From Photobacterium iliopiscarium (GTDB lineage: Bacteria; Pseudomonadota; Gammaproteobacteria; Enterobacterales; Vibrionaceae): a DNA stretch of 64,000 bases. Both the position numbers and the translations under genes were made by a program. Location: positions 744,001 through 808,000 of the forward strand of contig NZ_PYOO01000001.1 in the NCBI RefSeq assembly GCF_003026395.1, given 5' to 3'. The notes under the pieces are model-generated. The model saw only the letters and a list, made by a program, of their open reading frames with translations. It was not told the origin of the DNA and made no database searches. This document shows, in pieces, positions 1 through 9,735 of this stretch (position 1 is its first letter; each line of letters opens with the position of its first letter).

Positions 1-3000
1 TTACCTATCTCTAATTCAACCATGCCAAGTGCCGCTAATAATGGTGATATAGATGATAATGGTATTTTATATGCGCATAAGGACGGCAATTTCTATTTAT
101 TTGATACCAATCCAAACAGTGAAACTTATTTAACGCAAGTTGGAACCTTACCGACGACGAGTTTAAATTATGCTGATATTGCGTTTAACCCCGTTGATGG
201 TTTTATTTACTCTGTGCCGAGTGATGGCTCTCGAACGTTATATCGATTTGACCCAACGACAGGTGCTCGTACTTCATTGGGCGTATTACCTGGAATCGCT
301 AATGGACCATATGGTGCAATGTATTTTGATGATCAAGGGTATTTCTATATTTCAGAAAATCCAAATCCCGGCCGAATCTATCGTGTTGATGTATTGAATG
401 GATCAAAGCCTGCGGGCAGTTATACCGCTACTCTTTTTTCTCAAACGAATGCATCAGCTGCTGGTAATGATGGTGCGCGTTGTCGTTATGCTCCAGTACC
501 TCTGGATTGGGCTGATGCACCGACTTCAGATGGCTATTTCACTGAATTAAAAGAAGATGGACCTCGACATCAAACTGAGGTTGGTTTGCCATATTTAGGA
601 GCTAACACGCCTGATAATGAAAATGATGGTCAGCCAACAATGACAGCTGATGGTGATGATATTAATGGGATAACACCCGATGATGAAGATGGATTTATTC
701 AACCGAGTATCCCTTCTATTTTAGTCGGCGGGGATAGTTTGTCTTTGACGGTTCCTGTGGTTACATCAGGCAGTGATAACTTTTATGGCTGGATTGATTT
801 TGACGTAAATGGTGTCTTTGATACAGATGAGACCGCAACAGTTGCTGTGGCTGCTTCGGGTAACAGTACGCTTAACTTTACCGTGCCAGCTGATGTTGAA
901 ATTATTGATACCTATGTCCGTTTACGGATTTGTTCGAGTACGGAAACGTGTGATAGTCCAACAGGAAGTTCAGGTGATGGTGAAGTTGAAGATCATTTAA
1001 TTTCATTAAAACCACCGGGTGATTTGGCATTAATGTTAGCGATGGATCCTAGTGTAAATGTAACTTTAGGTATTCCCTTTAACGTTGTTGTTAGTGTTGA
1101 AAACATGGGGGCAACGGTAGCACTTAATACTAAAGTAACGCTTCCTATTCCAGCTGGGTACAGCTTTGTTAAAGCTTATGCCGGTGATGGTGTTACGGAA
1201 ATCACCACCTATGATCCATTAACAGGAGAGTTAGATCTCGGTGTTATAGGGTTAGGGTTTGATGATTATGCTGTTATTCGTTTAGCACCTCAGTCACTTA
1301 CGGCACCTGCAATCAATGCCGAAATCATAGAAACCAGTATCAACGATAATGATTCAATCCCCAATAATGGTTTTGGTAATGGTGAAGATGATACCGACAT
1401 AGTAACCCCTATTATTTCTAATACAGTACAACCTAATATTTGTGAAGCACCCGTTGTATTTGAAGGCGGCGATGCTTATTTGGCCGCAAATGGTGAATAT
1501 GTTGTAACCCCTAATACCACTAATCAACAAGGGTATTTATGGAGCTATGAATATATTGACTTGAACCAACCCATGTATGCCGAATTAGCGGTGTATTTAG
1601 GTGATAGAACGTGTAATACCGGATGTCCCAATGGAATTGAAAGTGGTGCTGATGGCATGACGTTTGTGCTATCTGCGGATTCACGAGATCTGAATGCTTT
1701 TGGTGCCTTTGGTGGTGGATTAGGGGTTGGTGATATTTTTGGTGCAACCCCTGTTTCGCCATCTGTCGTATTTGAGTTCGATACCTTTGATAACACCTTT
1801 ATTGGTGCTACCGACGATGCGGTAGGAGGGCAATTTATTGACCATACAGCCGTTTATCTCAATGGTGATGTATATACCCCTGATGCTGCTAATACCCTTG
1901 TTCCTGCCACGTCTGTTGCTGGGGGCGAATTAGAAGATGGACGCTATCATATTGCGCAATTTGAATGGGACCCAACGACCAATCAATTTACTTATTATCT
2001 TGATGGCATCATGGTTAGTCAATTCACTCGTAATATTCGTAATGATATTGGTAATAACATGGTGCGGTTTGGTTTTACGGGTAGTACTGGTGATGGTTAT
2101 AACCTTCAAAAAGGGTGTTTTACTAAAGCGCCCAATGTATTAGGGAGTGATTTAGGTGACGCGCCTGATACAACGGTTGGTACTGGAATAAATAACTACA
2201 CCACGACTTATGAAAATGATGGTGCGGCGCATGTGCAGGTAGATAGTGATGACAATGGCTTTATCGATTTACGCATGGGTAATTTGTGGGATGCTGATTT
2301 AGGTGATCTGCAAAATATTGGTGCGATTGCTGATGATGACGATAACTTTGATGATGAAGATGGCGTGACGGTTGTTTTATCAGCGACGAAAGGTGAAGAC
2401 CTTGATATTACTGTAAATGTTGTTGAAGATGCGGCACGCACCAGTACAGGACAACGTTTATATGCATGGCTTGATTTTAATCTTGATGGGGATTGGGATG
2501 ATGCAGGCGAACAAATCATTATTGAAGCTTCAGCATTAATAGGTAATAACAGTTTTAGTGTACCGATACCAGCGAGTGCTATTGTTGGTTACAGTTATTT
2601 ACGGGTTCGCTTATGCAGTGATGTCGGTTGTGATAGCCCCGTAGGCTTAGCGAATGACGGTGAAGTCGAAGATTATCGGGTGTTGATATCAGATCTGGTG
2701 GGAAATAATCAATGTAATTTAATTTTACAGACAATTAAGCCTGTGAGTAGTAGTGATTATGCCTATACGTCATTGGATGCAACGTCTGATCCTATTACTT
2801 TTTCTAATATTGTAGATCCCATTTCGATTACGAATCAAACCAATATTAATAGTATAAACGCTATTGGTTTTAATCGAGTTAATGGCTTGATTTACGGCAC
2901 CTTTACCGATATGACCTCAGCCAATCGTAATCATCACTTGTTTGTGACCGATAAAACGGGTACTAGCTTTATTGATTTAGGTGCAATGCGAGCAGAAAAT

Positions 3001-5286
3001 GCTGCGTCAGTGAGCCGTCTTAGTGATGGTGAAACCTTTTCATTTAATGCCGGTGATGCATTACGAAATATTGGTTATTCATCGACAACCTTTAATTTTA
3101 CCGCTTCAACCGCTGGTGATGTTACGACGGATGGTAATTATCTTATCGCTTGGCGAACGGGATGGAATTCCATGTTTAAGATTGATCTTAATAACCAAAC
3201 ATTTACCGTTATTCCATTAGATATTAGTGCCATGAATGACTCCTTTACTGGTGTTGTTATTGATGTAGGTGCAGATTTAGCCATAAGTAGTCAAAATGGA
3301 CAAGCCTATCTTGTTGATTTACGCGGCGAGAAGTTATATCAGGTTGATCTTAATACCGGCAGTATTATCAGTCAGGATTTGATTTATCTTAGTGGTAAAC
3401 CGACTGTGGATTCGAATGGGAAATTACAAGCGGGGGCATTGATTATGGATAACTCTATTAATTTGTATGCCATGACTAATGGCGGAAATCATGACTCAAA
3501 TCAAGATGGGATTATTGACTTAAATGAGCGTGCTGTAGTCTATCGCATCAATGTAATAACCGCTGAAATAGAGTTTGTTGTAGCGTCAAATAATAGTAGT
3601 TTGCAAGGTAATGATGGTGCTGGTTGTTATGATTCTACCGATTATGGTGATGCAGCCGCAACATATGGCCAAGCCAGCCATGCGTATTTAGATGCGGCAT
3701 TAGATGGCGTGGCAGATTTAGCGCTTGGCTCTCGTTGGGATCCTGAATTTACACAGTGGATCAGTGCTGATGCAACAGGGGATGATACCCATGGTCAGGA
3801 TGATGAAGATCTGAATATTCCTGCTCAAATTATTGTAGAAACCAGTACTACATTACCGATTCAAGTGGTGGGTAATGGGTTTGTGAGTATTTGGGTTGAT
3901 TTAAATAATGACGGTGATTTTGCTGATAGCAATGAATTATTAATTAACGATCAAGCTGTTACAGCAGGAAATAATAATATAGCAATAACGTTAGATGCCG
4001 CCAGTGCTGAAGGGTTTAATGGCAATACTGTAATGCGAGTACGTTTATGTTCAGCCGCTAACAGTTGTAATACGTTTGATGGTGCAGCCGTTGATGGTGA
4101 AGTCGAAGATCATTTATTTGAATTGCTCAATCGGATTGTTTTAAGTGGCGTGGTGTTTGAAGATAATGGTGTTGGTGGTGCAATAGCAGCGCACGATGGT
4201 ATTCAAGACGGCACTGAAATGGGCTTAGGTAACTTTACTGTTACCGTAACCTTTAATGATGCTGGCGTTACAGGGGTAACAACGGGTGATGTGGTAGCCA
4301 CGGACATTACATCGGGTGATGGTAGCTATAAATTTATTCTGGGTGTTGATTTCTCAGGTAAAAACTTACTACTTGATGTAATTAAACAAGCAGATTGGAT
4401 TGATATCAGTGAAGCTAATGTCACTGCGATCCCACAAGTGACTAGTAGCAGTGTGATTGATAGTCAGATGGCTGTTAACGCCAGTGCGGGGGATGATATC
4501 AGTGGTCTTGATTTTGGTAAGGTACGTGAGCCAAGAATGGAGCCTGATAATTTCAGTGAAGTTGAACCCGGAAAGGCAGTATTATTCCCACATAAGTTTA
4601 CTGCTGCAACCTCGGGGAGTGTGAACTTTTCCACTATAAATCCAGAGGTTGCTCCAGCAAATGACGGCTGGAATACCATTCTTTATTTAGATAATAATTG
4701 TAATGGAATAATAGATGGTACGGATGCTCAAGTTATTAATCCGACAGTAGCAAATGGTAATACAGCAGTATGTTTACTCAGTAAAGTGTTTGTGCCAGCG
4801 AATGCGCCACTTAATGCCCAATATCATTACGATATAGCAGCAGATATGATCTTTAGTGATAGTGCAGGAACGGGACACGGTATTACGCGTCAAGTGTTAG
4901 GTAAAGACACTGTCAAAGCGACGTTCCGTGGTGCTGGTGAGTTAAAGCTTGAGAAAACGGTACGAAATATTACTCAAGGAACGGCTGTTGGAGTGAGTAA
5001 TAATGGCCGCCCTGGGGATATATTGGAATACGTTATAACCTTTACTAACGTTGGAGATGGTGATCTAACTGAAGTAAGTATTTTTGATAGTACGCCAAGT
5101 TATACGGGGCTCTCTCAAGCTATAGATTGTACCTCGGGTAATGTGCCAACGTCACTCACTTGTATATCTGTTACTACTAATGGGGCAAATATTGTAGATT
5201 ATGAGGGGGAGGTGCGCTGGAATATGACGGGCGCTTTAGCTCCAGGAGATCAAGGAACAGCTGTTTATTTAATAAAAATAAAATAA
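1..5286 (+). CDS. Giant secreted lectin/GEVED/DUF11 repeat protein, 5' end missing
   Basis: The reading frame is open from the first base, and the first ATG (22) has neither a ribosome site nor a signal peptide, so the true start lies outside the window. About 1760 residues are visible. In order I see a WD/DUF6923-like stretch (residues about 20-160), a GEVED-type domain ending GEVEDHLI (near 325), a DUF11-like Ig domain (335-460), an L-type bacterial lectin-like domain (475-705, with ADGMTF and VFEFDT), a second GEVED domain (GEVEDY, near 880), a second DUF6923-like stretch (905-1200), a third GEVED domain (near 1370), an SdrD/Cna-B-like domain and a C-terminal DUF11 domain. Asp/Asn/Gly loops of calcium-binding type recur. 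It is probably a cell-surface or released adhesin. Domain calls are by pattern and the function is inferred. It ends exactly on a DUF11 strand (YLIKIK). Confidence 0.85.
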   Translation, partial: LPISNSTMPSAANNGDIDDNGILYAHKDGNFYLFDTNPNSETYLTQVGTLPTTSLNYADIAFNPVDGFIYSVPSDGSRTLYRFDPTTGARTSLGVLPGIANGPYGAMYFDDQGYFYISENPNPGRIYRVDVLNGSKPAGSYTATLFSQTNASAAGNDGARCRYAPVPLDWADAPTSDGYFTELKEDGPRHQTEVGLPYLGANTPDNENDGQPTMTADGDDINGITPDDEDGFIQPSIPSILVGGDSLSLTVPVVTSGSDNFYGWIDFDVNGVFDTDETATVAVAASGNSTLNFTVPADVEIIDTYVRLRICSSTETCDSPTGSSGDGEVEDHLISLKPPGDLALMLAMDPSVNVTLGIPFNVVVSVENMGATVALNTKVTLPIPAGYSFVKAYAGDGVTEITTYDPLTGELDLGVIGLGFDDYAVIRLAPQSLTAPAINAEIIETSINDNDSIPNNGFGNGEDDTDIVTPIISNTVQPNICEAPVVFEGGDAYLAANGEYVVTPNTTNQQGYLWSYEYIDLNQPMYAELAVYLGDRTCNTGCPNGIESGADGMTFVLSADSRDLNAFGAFGGGLGVGDIFGATPVSPSVVFEFDTFDNTFIGATDDAVGGQFIDHTAVYLNGDVYTPDAANTLVPATSVAGGELEDGRYHIAQFEWDPTTNQFTYYLDGIMVSQFTRNIRNDIGNNMVRFGFTGSTGDGYNLQKGCFTKAPNVLGSDLGDAPDTTVGTGINNYTTTYENDGAAHVQVDSDDNGFIDLRMGNLWDADLGDLQNIGAIADDDDNFDDEDGVTVVLSATKGEDLDITVNVVEDAARTSTGQRLYAWLDFNLDGDWDDAGEQIIIEASALIGNNSFSVPIPASAIVGYSYLRVRLCSDVGCDSPVGLANDGEVEDYRVLISDLVGNNQCNLILQTIKPVSSSDYAYTSLDATSDPITFSNIVDPISITNQTNINSINAIGFNRVNGLIYGTFTDMTSANRNHHLFVTDKTGTSFIDLGAMRAENAASVSRLSDGETFSFNAGDALRNIGYSSTTFNFTASTAGDVTTDGNYLIAWRTGWNSMFKIDLNNQTFTVIPLDISAMNDSFTGVVIDVGADLAISSQNGQAYLVDLRGEKLYQVDLNTGSIISQDLIYLSGKPTVDSNGKLQAGALIMDNSINLYAMTNGGNHDSNQDGIIDLNERAVVYRINVITAEIEFVVASNNSSLQGNDGAGCYDSTDYGDAAATYGQASHAYLDAALDGVADLALGSRWDPEFTQWISADATGDDTHGQDDEDLNIPAQIIVETSTTLPIQVVGNGFVSIWVDLNNDGDFADSNELLINDQAVTAGNNNIAITLDAASAEGFNGNTVMRVRLCSAANSCNTFDGAAVDGEVEDHLFELLNRIVLSGVVFEDNGVGGAIAAHDGIQDGTEMGLGNFTVTVTFNDAGVTGVTTGDVVATDITSGDGSYKFILGVDFSGKNLLLDVIKQADWIDISEANVTAIPQVTSSSVIDSQMAVNASAGDDISGLDFGKVREPRMEPDNFSEVEPGKAVLFPHKFTAATSGSVNFSTINPEVAPANDGWNTILYLDNNCNGIIDGTDAQVINPTVANGNTAVCLLSKVFVPANAPLNAQYHYDIAADMIFSDSAGTGHGITRQVLGKDTVKATFRGAGELKLEKTVRNITQGTAVGVSNNGRPGDILEYVITFTNVGDGDLTEVSIFDSTPSYTGLSQAIDCTSGNVPTSLTCISVTTNGANIVDYEGEVRWNMTGALAPGDQGTAVYLIKIK

Positions 5287-5311
5287 TATCATCATTGGCT
5301 AATATTTTAGG

Positions 5312-5350
5312 AAAGAACCATACGATAAAATATCGACATGGTTCTTTTTT
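5312..5350 (+). terminator. Rho-independent terminator after the lectin/DUF11 gene
   Basis: The arms AAAGAACCAT and ATGGTTCTTT enclose an inner CGATA/TATCG stem and are followed by a T run. The hairpin begins 25 bases after the stop codon and separates the giant gene from the next operon. Confidence 0.8.
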
Positions 5351-5700
5351 ACATTGATAAATGTAGTATGTATTAAATATAAAACAGTTGTTATTTAATT
5401 AAGAAATTAATCAATAAAGTTATCAAATAAATTGACATTTAATAATTGTTTTTACGTAATTAATTGATGTTGGATTTATTTTAAATTAAGTTGTTATTTT
5501 TGTAATACACGCTATGTCAAATGAGCTACTTTTAAAAACATTATTCCATGGTTCGATGGTTATAACTTTATATTTTTAATTTGTTTTACTTCGCATTTAA
5601 ATAATGATTCGCAAAATTATAATTGATTTTTTATTTTGCTTTTTAAATAAACGCATGTCATTAACTTATTGTTTTTTAATGGAGTAAAAATATATTTTAT
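5351..5700. other. AT-rich intergenic region without a gene
   Basis: About 350 bases, very AT-rich, between a terminator and a candidate sigma-54 promoter. No open frame with a ribosome site and no RNA gene is apparent. It is a plausible site for activator and bending-protein binding upstream of the following operon, but I see no specific motif. Confidence 0.5.
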
Positions 5701-5716
5701 TGGCATGCTTATCGCA
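5701..5716 (+). promoter_or_regulatory. Candidate sigma-54 promoter before the DUF11 operon
   Basis: TGGCATGCTTATCGCA matches the sigma-54 pattern TGGCAY-N5-TTGCW except for C in place of the second T of TTGC, with the required GG-N10-GC spacing. It would start transcription near 5727, about 30 bases before the likely ATG at 5756. No enhancer site was recognised upstream. Confidence 0.4.
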
Positions 5717-5755
5717 TTATATATATTTCATGGATCATAAAGGATGAGGTGTAAT

Positions 5756-6238
5756 ATGAAAAATTTATTATTGATAGTGATTGGCTGTTTGATGATGTCT
5801 TTTTCTGTTTATGCGGAAGATGACAACTTACTCGTAAGTAAAATGGATGCATATATAGTTGAAGTAAATAAGAAAGGAGAGGAAAAATTAGTAAAAGCAG
5901 AGAATGCGGTACCTAAAGATAAAATTGAATATAAGTTAACCTACACAAATAATAGCGAAAAGCCTTTGAATGGCTTAATTATCACAGGACCTATTCCTGA
6001 GAATACTTTTTATATTGCTAATACAAGTAACACAAAAATTAAATCGAATTTTTTAGTTAGTATTGATGGAGGAAAAACATTTGAAAAAGAGCCAGTGAAG
6101 CGCGAAATAATGAAGGATGGAAAAAAAGTTGAAATTATTATTCCACCTGAAAAATATACCGCCGTTCGTTGGATACCATTAACACCTATTAATGCTAAGG
6201 AAAAACAAGTTTTTGCTTATCGCATCGAAGTTAAATAA
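5756..6238 (+). CDS. Small secreted DUF11-like protein (160 aa)
   Basis: The start at 5756 is chosen because a GGATGAGGTG ribosome site lies just upstream and the product then opens with a clean signal peptide (MKNLLLIVIGCLMMSFSVYA). The mature part of about 140 residues is Lys-rich and forms a single Ig-like domain of the DUF11 type, with YKLTYTNNS and LNGLIITGPIPENT as the typical paired strands. It ends with FAYRIEVK, matching the last strand of the other DUF11 proteins in this cluster. It is the first gene after a terminator and a candidate sigma-54 promoter, so it may lead the operon. It could be a structural subunit or a periplasmic helper. No enzymatic residues are apparent and the exact function is unknown. 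Confidence 0.8.
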   Translation: MKNLLLIVIGCLMMSFSVYAEDDNLLVSKMDAYIVEVNKKGEEKLVKAENAVPKDKIEYKLTYTNNSEKPLNGLIITGPIPENTFYIANTSNTKIKSNFLVSIDGGKTFEKEPVKREIMKDGKKVEIIIPPEKYTAVRWIPLTPINAKEKQVFAYRIEVK

Positions 6239-6326
6239 ACGTTAAGTAAATGTACCGCCCTGCGATTTTGCAAGGGTATTTATACACATCGTAATTAAAT
6301 TAATGACCTTAAAAGGTAACCACTTT

Positions 6327-9300
6327 ATGAATACGCATTTAAAACCTATCAGTGTATGGGTTGCGGCGGGGCTCATAACGGTAGGTGCAGGTTTACTATC
6401 TAGCCAAGCCCTTGCAGCTACTGCCGCCGGAACTGATATTAAAAACTTAGCAACAGTAACCTATGAAGATGAGTCAGGAAATAGTTACACCGCAACATCT
6501 AATGAAGCGGTTGTAACTGTAGCTCAGATTTATAGTGCAACGATTGAGCAGGATCTCAATACTACTGGCTCTCCAGGTCAAACGGTATATTTACCTCATG
6601 TATTAACCAATACAGGTAATGGTGCAGATACTTATACATTGACATTTGCGCAGAATCTTCCTGGAACTGATACGCGAGGAACAGATACGATTGATGCGAC
6701 AACATTGAAGCTCTTCAATGATGCAAATAACAATGGTCAGCCAGATGCGGGGGAAACTGAGTTTACTTCTGGTGATACTGTTACCTTAAATGCTGGTGAG
6801 CAAATGAACTTAATGCTTGCAGCAGCAGTGCCTACAACGGCTGTTCCTGGTGATACATTAGGTGTGACATTAGAAGCAGAAGCTCATGATGGTACACTTT
6901 CTCCTGTCGATGGCTCTGTCACTGATATTGGTGATAACAATGATGCCTTACCTGATACTAACGCATCATTAATTACAGTGACTAACGATGCTGTGGTTAA
7001 TATTACCAAATCAGCGACGCACTTAGAGAATGTTGGTACGGAAACCGCATTAGGTATTGATTTAGATGGTGATGGCGGTACTAACCGAGAGTTGAGTTTA
7101 ATTCGCTATACAGTGACTGTTTCAAATACAGGTAATACAGACGCTAAAGATGTGGTTATCTTTGATGGTATACCTGAAGGAACTGTATATGTTGCGAGCA
7201 GCACCGGTGGGTTGTATGACGCATCTAGCAGTGGTTTGTTAGCTGTTAATGGTGATACACCGATTGATTTTGCGGCTAATTTAGTTGATGAATCTACACA
7301 TGGAGTTGATTTAGACCAAGATGGCACTAATGATACCGCTGAAAATCAAATTGATGGTGGCTTAGATCTTAACAGTAACGGCACGACAACGGATACTGCC
7401 GTACCTGGTGTATATGCTGTTGATGATCAATTAGCATCAAATACAACTATCTCCATGACTTTTTATGTAGCATATTCTCCTGAAACAATGATGGGCGATA
7501 CCGAAATAGGTAACGTTGCTTATTCATGTTCAGATCTTAATGGTGATGGTGATTACGATGATGCTGGTGAATGTAATGATCCAGATCCTACAACTGCGGG
7601 TCCTGATCCATCAAATCCAACCACGACAACCACAACGACGACTACTGGTGTAGGTATCACTGATACTGGTACTGAAACGGGAACGTCAGGTGGTGGTGAT
7701 TCTGATGGTACTGATGATAATATTCAGACAGTAGATTCAGCGGCTGCTGGTAGTGAAGTATTCTTCTATAACAAGATCATTAATAACGGTAATACTACCG
7801 ATAGCTTTGATCTTTCGACTGCAAATGTTAGCTTCCCAACAGGAACAACATTTGAATATTGGAATGCGGGTGGTACAGCGCAACTTGTTGATACTAATGG
7901 TAATGTAACACCTGATAGTGGTCCTGTTGATCCTTCAACATGTATCGATGCCGCTGTAACTATTGATGGTGTTACTGTCAATTGTAATGAGACATTGTTC
8001 CGTGTCGTTGCCAATCTGCCATCAGATGCTGCTGATTCTCCAACACCATTTGAAGCAACAACAACGGCAACTTCTTTCAATGATGCCACTCAAACGGATA
8101 GTAAAACTGAGCGTTTAGATAATATTACAGGTCCTACTGTTGATATTGCAAACACAGCAATTACTACTATTGATCCTGCTGTAGATGTCGATCCTGTGCT
8201 TCTTGCGGGTGGTGTGCTTACTAGTGCAGATGTAGCTACGGTGTTTAATGATGAGCCTTTAGGTTCAACGGTTACTGCGCCTATCTATATTGCCAATGAA
8301 GGCGGTAGTTCAGATTCATTCCTATTAAGTGCAGAAGGTAGTTATAACGGTACAAGTTGGGAAACTGCATTACCAACGGGCTGGACTGTAGTATTCAAGC
8401 ATAATGGTATTGATACTGATGCAGATGGTACGGTAGATATTGCTGCAACGGGGAATGTGATTACATCAACACCAACTATTCCAGCAGGTGCTGTATTGTG
8501 GGTTAATGCTGAAATTACTATTCCTTCTGATCCAACTCAAGCTCTAGCTGACAGTGATCAAACGGCAGCGATTGATGCTAATAGTGATGGCGATATGGAT
8601 TATATCATTTCACTTGTTGCTACATCAGACGCATCTAATGCATCTAACCGTAAGGTTGAAGCATTTGATGTCGCAACTGATGCAAGTATTGATATTACGC
8701 CAGCATCATTAAGCAACCAAATCGAACCAGGTGGTAGTGTTACTTACGACCACACGTTAGGTAACAATGGTAATACAACTGAAACCGTTGATTTAAGTTC
8801 AGGTAATAATATGACTGGATTTAATAATACAATTACTGTTGATACTGATGGTGATGGTACGCCTGATACTGAAGTTGGTAACTTATGTGATGATCCTGTA
8901 ACGACGCCAATTATTGTGCAGCAAGCGGATGGTTCTACTGTAAGTGTAGAAGTTACGTGTGATGCAACAGATGGCTCAGATACAGTTCCAACACTAACGT
9001 TAGAACCTGGTGAAACCATTCCAATGGAAGTCACTGTATTTGCACCAACAGATGCAACATCTGGTACAAATAACCTAACAACAATTACTGCTGTATCAAC
9101 AACAGATCCAACAGTGACTGCTCAAGGTCAAGATAATTCAGAAGTTGTTAAAGGTCAGGTCCGTCTTTATAAGTATGCTGATTTAGATACTGATTGTGAT
9201 GGTGTTGCTGATACTGATAAGACCTTCTTAAAAGAGCAAACGACAAATGTTGAACCTGGACAGTGTGTTGTTTGGAAGCTGATTGCTGTTAATGAAGGTA

Positions 9301-9593
9301 CATCTAATGCGCTAAATACGGTTATTACAGACCAATTAACTGAGTACTCTCAATTTCATGCGGGTGGTAGCTTAGTAAGTTGTCGTAATACGACCGATTC
9401 AGGCACTGTTGTAGCACTTGCTGATGCAACATATCCTTTAGAGACTGATGATTTAGGTCCTTTATGTAACCCTGATGGTACTACTGGTACTGACGTTACT
9501 GGTGCGGTAAGCGGTAACACTGTTACCTTTACTGTAGGAACACTTGTTCCTGGTGATAAAGCTGTCGGTAACTTTGTAGTGAAGATTGATTAA
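6327..9593 (+). CDS. Large secreted DUF11 repeat protein (1088 aa)
   Basis: The start at 6327 follows an AAAAGG-type ribosome site; an ATG 24 bases earlier lacks one. A signal peptide (to about residue 34, ending SQALA) precedes an N-terminal module with AGTDIKNLATVTYEDE and HVLTNTGNGADTY that recurs in the two other large proteins downstream. The rest is a chain of Ig-like domains with calcium-type loops (DANNNGQPDAGE, DTDGDGTPDTE) and a run of nine threonines near residue 440 that looks like a linker. Near the C-terminus a cysteine pair (DCDGVADT and EPGQC) precedes a DUF11 domain ending FVVKID. It is a paralogue of the 919-residue protein at 16874-19633. Probably a surface-exposed structural or adhesive protein; the role is inferred. 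Confidence 0.85.
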   Translation: MNTHLKPISVWVAAGLITVGAGLLSSQALAATAAGTDIKNLATVTYEDESGNSYTATSNEAVVTVAQIYSATIEQDLNTTGSPGQTVYLPHVLTNTGNGADTYTLTFAQNLPGTDTRGTDTIDATTLKLFNDANNNGQPDAGETEFTSGDTVTLNAGEQMNLMLAAAVPTTAVPGDTLGVTLEAEAHDGTLSPVDGSVTDIGDNNDALPDTNASLITVTNDAVVNITKSATHLENVGTETALGIDLDGDGGTNRELSLIRYTVTVSNTGNTDAKDVVIFDGIPEGTVYVASSTGGLYDASSSGLLAVNGDTPIDFAANLVDESTHGVDLDQDGTNDTAENQIDGGLDLNSNGTTTDTAVPGVYAVDDQLASNTTISMTFYVAYSPETMMGDTEIGNVAYSCSDLNGDGDYDDAGECNDPDPTTAGPDPSNPTTTTTTTTTGVGITDTGTETGTSGGGDSDGTDDNIQTVDSAAAGSEVFFYNKIINNGNTTDSFDLSTANVSFPTGTTFEYWNAGGTAQLVDTNGNVTPDSGPVDPSTCIDAAVTIDGVTVNCNETLFRVVANLPSDAADSPTPFEATTTATSFNDATQTDSKTERLDNITGPTVDIANTAITTIDPAVDVDPVLLAGGVLTSADVATVFNDEPLGSTVTAPIYIANEGGSSDSFLLSAEGSYNGTSWETALPTGWTVVFKHNGIDTDADGTVDIAATGNVITSTPTIPAGAVLWVNAEITIPSDPTQALADSDQTAAIDANSDGDMDYIISLVATSDASNASNRKVEAFDVATDASIDITPASLSNQIEPGGSVTYDHTLGNNGNTTETVDLSSGNNMTGFNNTITVDTDGDGTPDTEVGNLCDDPVTTPIIVQQADGSTVSVEVTCDATDGSDTVPTLTLEPGETIPMEVTVFAPTDATSGTNNLTTITAVSTTDPTVTAQGQDNSEVVKGQVRLYKYADLDTDCDGVADTDKTFLKEQTTNVEPGQCVVWKLIAVNEGTSNALNTVITDQLTEYSQFHAGGSLVSCRNTTDSGTVVALADATYPLETDDLGPLCNPDGTTGTDVTGAVSGNTVTFTVGTLVPGDKAVGNFVVKID

Positions 9594-9608
9594 TAGCAAA
9601 TATAACCT

Positions 9609-9694
9609 AGCCCTCCCTACCTTGTAGGGGGGCTTATTGAGCTTATTTTAAATATATATTTAAAAGTAATTAAACCAAGTAAGTTCAATAAGCC
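9609..9694 (+). repeat. GC-rich hairpin and inverted repeat between two DUF11 genes
   Basis: A hairpin AGCCCTCCCTA/TAGGGGGGCT (9609-9633) lies 15 bases after the stop codon and lacks a long T run, so it may be a weak terminator or mRNA-stabilising element. Partly overlapping it, GGCTTATTGAGCTT (9631-9644) is repeated inverted as AAGTTCAATAAGCC (9681-9694) with one mismatch. The two structures compete for the same bases, which would permit alternative folds between the two genes. Confidence 0.5.
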
Positions 9695-9735
9695 TATATC
9701 CATATCTTTGAATTACTAGCCTTTGGAGAGTGCTT

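Noticed and set aside
22..22. ATG at base 22 as start of the first giant gene
   Set aside because: No ribosome site and no signal peptide; the frame is open back to base 1, so the start is outside the window.
2208..2519. Long open frames opposite the DUF11 genes
   Set aside because: The opposite strand of repetitive Asp/Gly-rich coding DNA often stays open; these have no ribosome sites and no recognisable products. The same holds for 8744-9034 and 17212-17679.
7612..7650. ACN-rich tract as a possible repeat or phase-variable element
   Set aside because: It encodes a run of threonines in a linker with mixed codons, not a pure short repeat, so slipped-strand variation is unlikely.
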